A stretch of DNA of 64,000 nucleotides from positions 16,410,416 to 16,474,415 of the forward strand of contig JAJEKV010000017.1 in NCBI GenBank assembly GCA_021234155.1, written 5' to 3'. The stretch comes from Isoetes taiwanensis (taxonomy: Eukaryota > Streptophyta > Lycopodiopsida > Isoetales > Isoetaceae). Below the pieces are notes generated by a model, which was not told the origin of the DNA, did not search any database, and saw nothing but the letters and a program-made list of their open reading frames with translations. The position numbers and the translations under genes were made by a program. This document shows positions 61,124 through 64,000 of this stretch, piece by piece (position 1 is the stretch's first letter; each line of letters starts with the position of its first letter).

Positions 61124-62645
61124 ACAAATACCTCTACAAACCTTCTGAAATCTATAGTTATAAAACTACGACTTTTGATCAGGGCAAATTTCAGAGAGAT
61201 AAAACTACGATTTTTGATCAAGGCAACATTATCGATAAGAAGAACATGGAGGAGCAGTGGTGTAGTTTGGGGAATTCTTGTTCTGATATTTCATGCCAGT
61301 GCTCCTATTATCACTCTGTTCACAAGTGGTTGAAAACTTGAGAAAATGTAACCATTCTTTTTATGTGTATTCTCGTATATAAGAAATGCCTCGGGGCTTG
61401 AATTCGAGGGTGTCAGCATTGCCTTCGCAACACCTTGAAATTCAAGCCTTGGGGTGTTTCTTAAAATTTGAATGCAAGTTAGGAGCAATTTTGTGAGGTA
61501 AAAATTTGCAGAATGTGAGGTAAAGTGGACAAAATTTTTGGTAGAAATAAACAAGGTGCTGCACACAGAGGGTTGCCTTCCAGTTTCTTGTGGGTAAACT
61601 GGCTTAAATCAAACTGTATGGAATCAAAATATTGTACTTCAAACCCCCCCACCATATCTGCCGAGTCAATGTTTAAATTAAAGTAGACCCCTACCATGTT
61701 CTTACAATCAATTTGTAGCTCCTCTACATTCATCTACAAGCCCATCTATAAGTGCCCCTCAATCGAATTGTGTATGTAACTGAGTAGTTGAGTGTTGTAG
61801 AAATGTCTGAACGTGTTCTTTGTCTTCATCTATAACACCGTTGGACGAGTGGCAGTATACAGGAGAGTCGGGAAAGAACTAGGAATGAAAGTGCATACCC
61901 AGTTCATTTTGAGTACAAAAGAGGGTGTTTGTGGAGCCACACATTTCTTGTTGTCACATCGTCGGTCATAGCATATGGTTTTTTTGTAACAACTAGAGGC
62001 ACTGTTTCTTCGCTTCATTTCTGAGCATGTGTATGTGATACTATAGATACGCGAACTATGTATTTAACAGTATATTTAGACAAGTCATTATTTCATGGAA
62101 TGCAATGATATGAAAATAGCTTCATATGATGCAAACGATGTTCTCAATCATATAATGCGATGTTCTTGAAAGTAAGAAGTGCATGTAACTCATTTTGTTG
62201 CAATGATTCAGATTACATGATCTTTTAGTGGCATACAAGACAGGTTACTGCTGAGCTTGTAGTGTTCCTGTGCCCTTGTCATAGAGGATTCTGCTTAAGC
62301 CAACCCATTAGAATAAGTAAAAGAAAGACAACTCCTAAGTAAAAGAAAGCATGCTACATCACAAATGACACTGCCCTCATTATCAATATAATTCTGTCCT
62401 CATTATGAAAATAGTTTGAAACTAGCTACTATTGCTACTGCTAAATACCCAATGGGTATTATGTTTGCCACCATAGCTTCAGCCCTACTTTTTTCAATCA
62501 TCTTTTCAGTTTTATATGAAGCATCTGCTCTAGGAAGCTAGAAAAATGCTAGTAGACAATGGTTATAGAAAGATGGGAGAGGACATAATAGGCACTCCAG
62601 CCAAGAGATTAACAACAATTCTTGTGACATAGGAAGTAATGTAGT
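61124..62645. other. AT-rich intergenic region
   Basis: No gene recognised. A short tandem duplication, AAAACTACGA then TTTTGATCA, lies at 61160-61225. The 61243-61290 segment matches 47129-47180. Confidence 0.45.
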
Positions 62646-63166
62646 GTGTTCAAATGCAACTTTTGTAAATTTGCAGATGCCGATGCTTTTCCCTTCAATT
62701 CATATCCTTCAGTTGTACTAAATCATCACAGACCATTTCCTTTACTGCTATATCATGCAATTCAACAATGTGCTTCTATGGACTTCTATTATGCTATCAC
62801 TAGGAACTTCTATGATGGAGTTGGGCTTGCTGGATTTGGCATCAGCTCTTCCTTCCTTTATCTCTCAAGTGCATTCTCTTTATGAAGTTTTCTTACTCCC
62901 TAACGAGCTACAAAGTAGACAATGACAGTGTGCTATTCCTTGGCAATTTTACTCTTAAATCAGGCTCTTCTATTAGCATCCCTTCTGGCCTACTCTATTA
63001 CTTTGTCAAGCTTCAAACTGTCATTGTAGGGGGACATGATGAATTTGGGCAAACCTTTACCATTCTTAACATGAAAACAAAACAGGAAGAGGAAAAAAAA
63101 GTGTGGCATCAAAAACAACAAGAAGAATATGAAAGGCAAAAAACTATCTGTACTAGATTCGTATAG
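62646..63166 (+). other. Two adjoining ORFs, unidentified
   Basis: ORFs of 79 codons (62646-62885) and 94 codons (62882-63166) overlap by four bases. The second has a hydrophobic middle and a Glu/Gln/Lys-rich helical end (KQEEEKKVWHQKQQEEYERQ). No family was recognised. They could be exons of the gene suggested at the right edge, or chance. Confidence 0.25.
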
Positions 63167-63923
63167 AACATCCTAGATTGTCGGTGTCTGCATCTTGCAT
63201 GGATCATTGTGTCAATTTTTCCAGTTTTAATAAAGAGAGCATTTTAATGCCATTATCAAATTCACCTTTCTAATTAGCAGCATGAGACTTACGCTTACAA
63301 TTATCAGGTGCAGCTGCAACATATTTAGCAATGGTAAGGGCAAATGCAAAATGCTACGAAATTATCAAAAGCCCCTATATTTAAAATATAGTACCTGTGC
63401 AAATAACGTGCTGATGCCTTCTAGAACCACCACCAAGGCAACATTAAACATGCTCCAGATATGTTTGCTAAGAACATTTGCTTACACCCTGGCATGTACG
63501 TTTACACATGATTTGTTGATTTAAGTCAAATGTGTAAAGAAAAAAGATCTTCCAAAGCATCCACAACCTTCTCATCTGCCATATACATGATGCAATTATT
63601 GGAAAAGCAAGAAACAACTTAAAGAGAAAACATGATTCCGAGTAATGGCTTGTTTACCTACATCGATAGTAAGACATCAATAAATATTAATATTGAAAAG
63701 GGGCAGAACTTTGATACTTACCTTGTACAAATAAGATATGCCCTGCAAGCTATCCCCACAACTTCAATCATCCTACACCTGAAAACAGTCATTGCTTTGG
63801 AAACTGGACAACGATTTATTGGCTTGCTAAATAGCTGAATGTTTGAATCAAAGTTCTAGTCTTGTTGTATTTTTTTATAATCCTTAAACAATCTGGCTTT
63901 TATTTTCTCACCATTCAAGGTAC
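63167..63923. other. Unassigned AT-rich sequence
   Basis: Nothing recognised. Short ORFs only. The right end is pyrimidine-rich before the possible exon. Confidence 0.4.
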
Positions 63924-64000
63924 AACCCCATTGGCTCTCGTCAATTCCTTGAAACAACAGGACCATTAGCACCTGATGCTACTATTGTTGTATTACAGAG
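63921..64000 (+). CDS. Possible exon, truncated by window end
   Basis: After a pyrimidine-rich tract and CACCATTCAAG, a frame reads YNPIGSRQFLETTGPLAP and then DATIVVLQ up to the window edge. The composition and the splice acceptor look like a real coding exon. I do not recognise the family. Any further exons lie beyond 64000. Confidence 0.35.

Overview
This is nuclear DNA of a land plant. Two host genes are visible and both look intact. Each is split into many short exons with plant-type introns. The rest of the window is layered transposable elements, and several plant-specific element types occur (initiator-Met tRNA primer sites, Ty3/gypsy, a LINE, Mutator-like foldbacks). The species cannot be fixed from sequence alone. 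A large-genome or seed-free plant is plausible but is only inferred.

Layout, left to right. 0-6.4 kb: degraded elements, a 0.9 kb repeat present twice in direct order around an 0.8 kb non-autonomous element, an array of GC-rich imperfect palindromes, and a small TRIM. 8.24-13.75 kb: organellar DNA gyrase B (21 exons, 786 aa). 14.3-15.4 kb: three 93-bp tandem units beside a second copy of the 0.8 kb element. 18.4-24.9 kb: a T-rich, ORF-poor repeat unit with a hairpin/TATA block at each of two starts, holding a complete 628-bp TRIM whose LTRs contain a tRNA-Ala-like sequence. 27.7-34.7 kb: remnants of an Ulp1-carrying sequence, a tRNA-derived SINE-like unit, a gag-protease relic, MULE-type foldbacks, a 20-bp minisatellite and a coiled-coil ORF. 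35.4-39.8 kb: a decayed LINE on the minus strand. 39.8-42.35 kb: an element on the minus strand encoding a single-tyrosine HUH (Rep-type) endonuclease, abutting the start of SDA1. 42.58-46.55 kb: SDA1, a 60S ribosome biogenesis gene (15 exons, 876 aa). 47.4-61.1 kb: two further HUH-element copies, one split by an 11,046-bp Ty3/gypsy retrotransposon with a perfect 5-bp target duplication. 61.1-64 kb: AT-rich DNA ending in a possible exon.

The most interesting system is the HUH-endonuclease transposon family (replitron-like). It has at least five copies here: one nearly complete, one interrupted, one 3' fragment and two non-autonomous derivatives. The second is the TRIM carrying a tRNA-like, pol III-promoter-like sequence inside its LTRs, comparable in logic to the 5S rRNA of Cassandra TRIMs.
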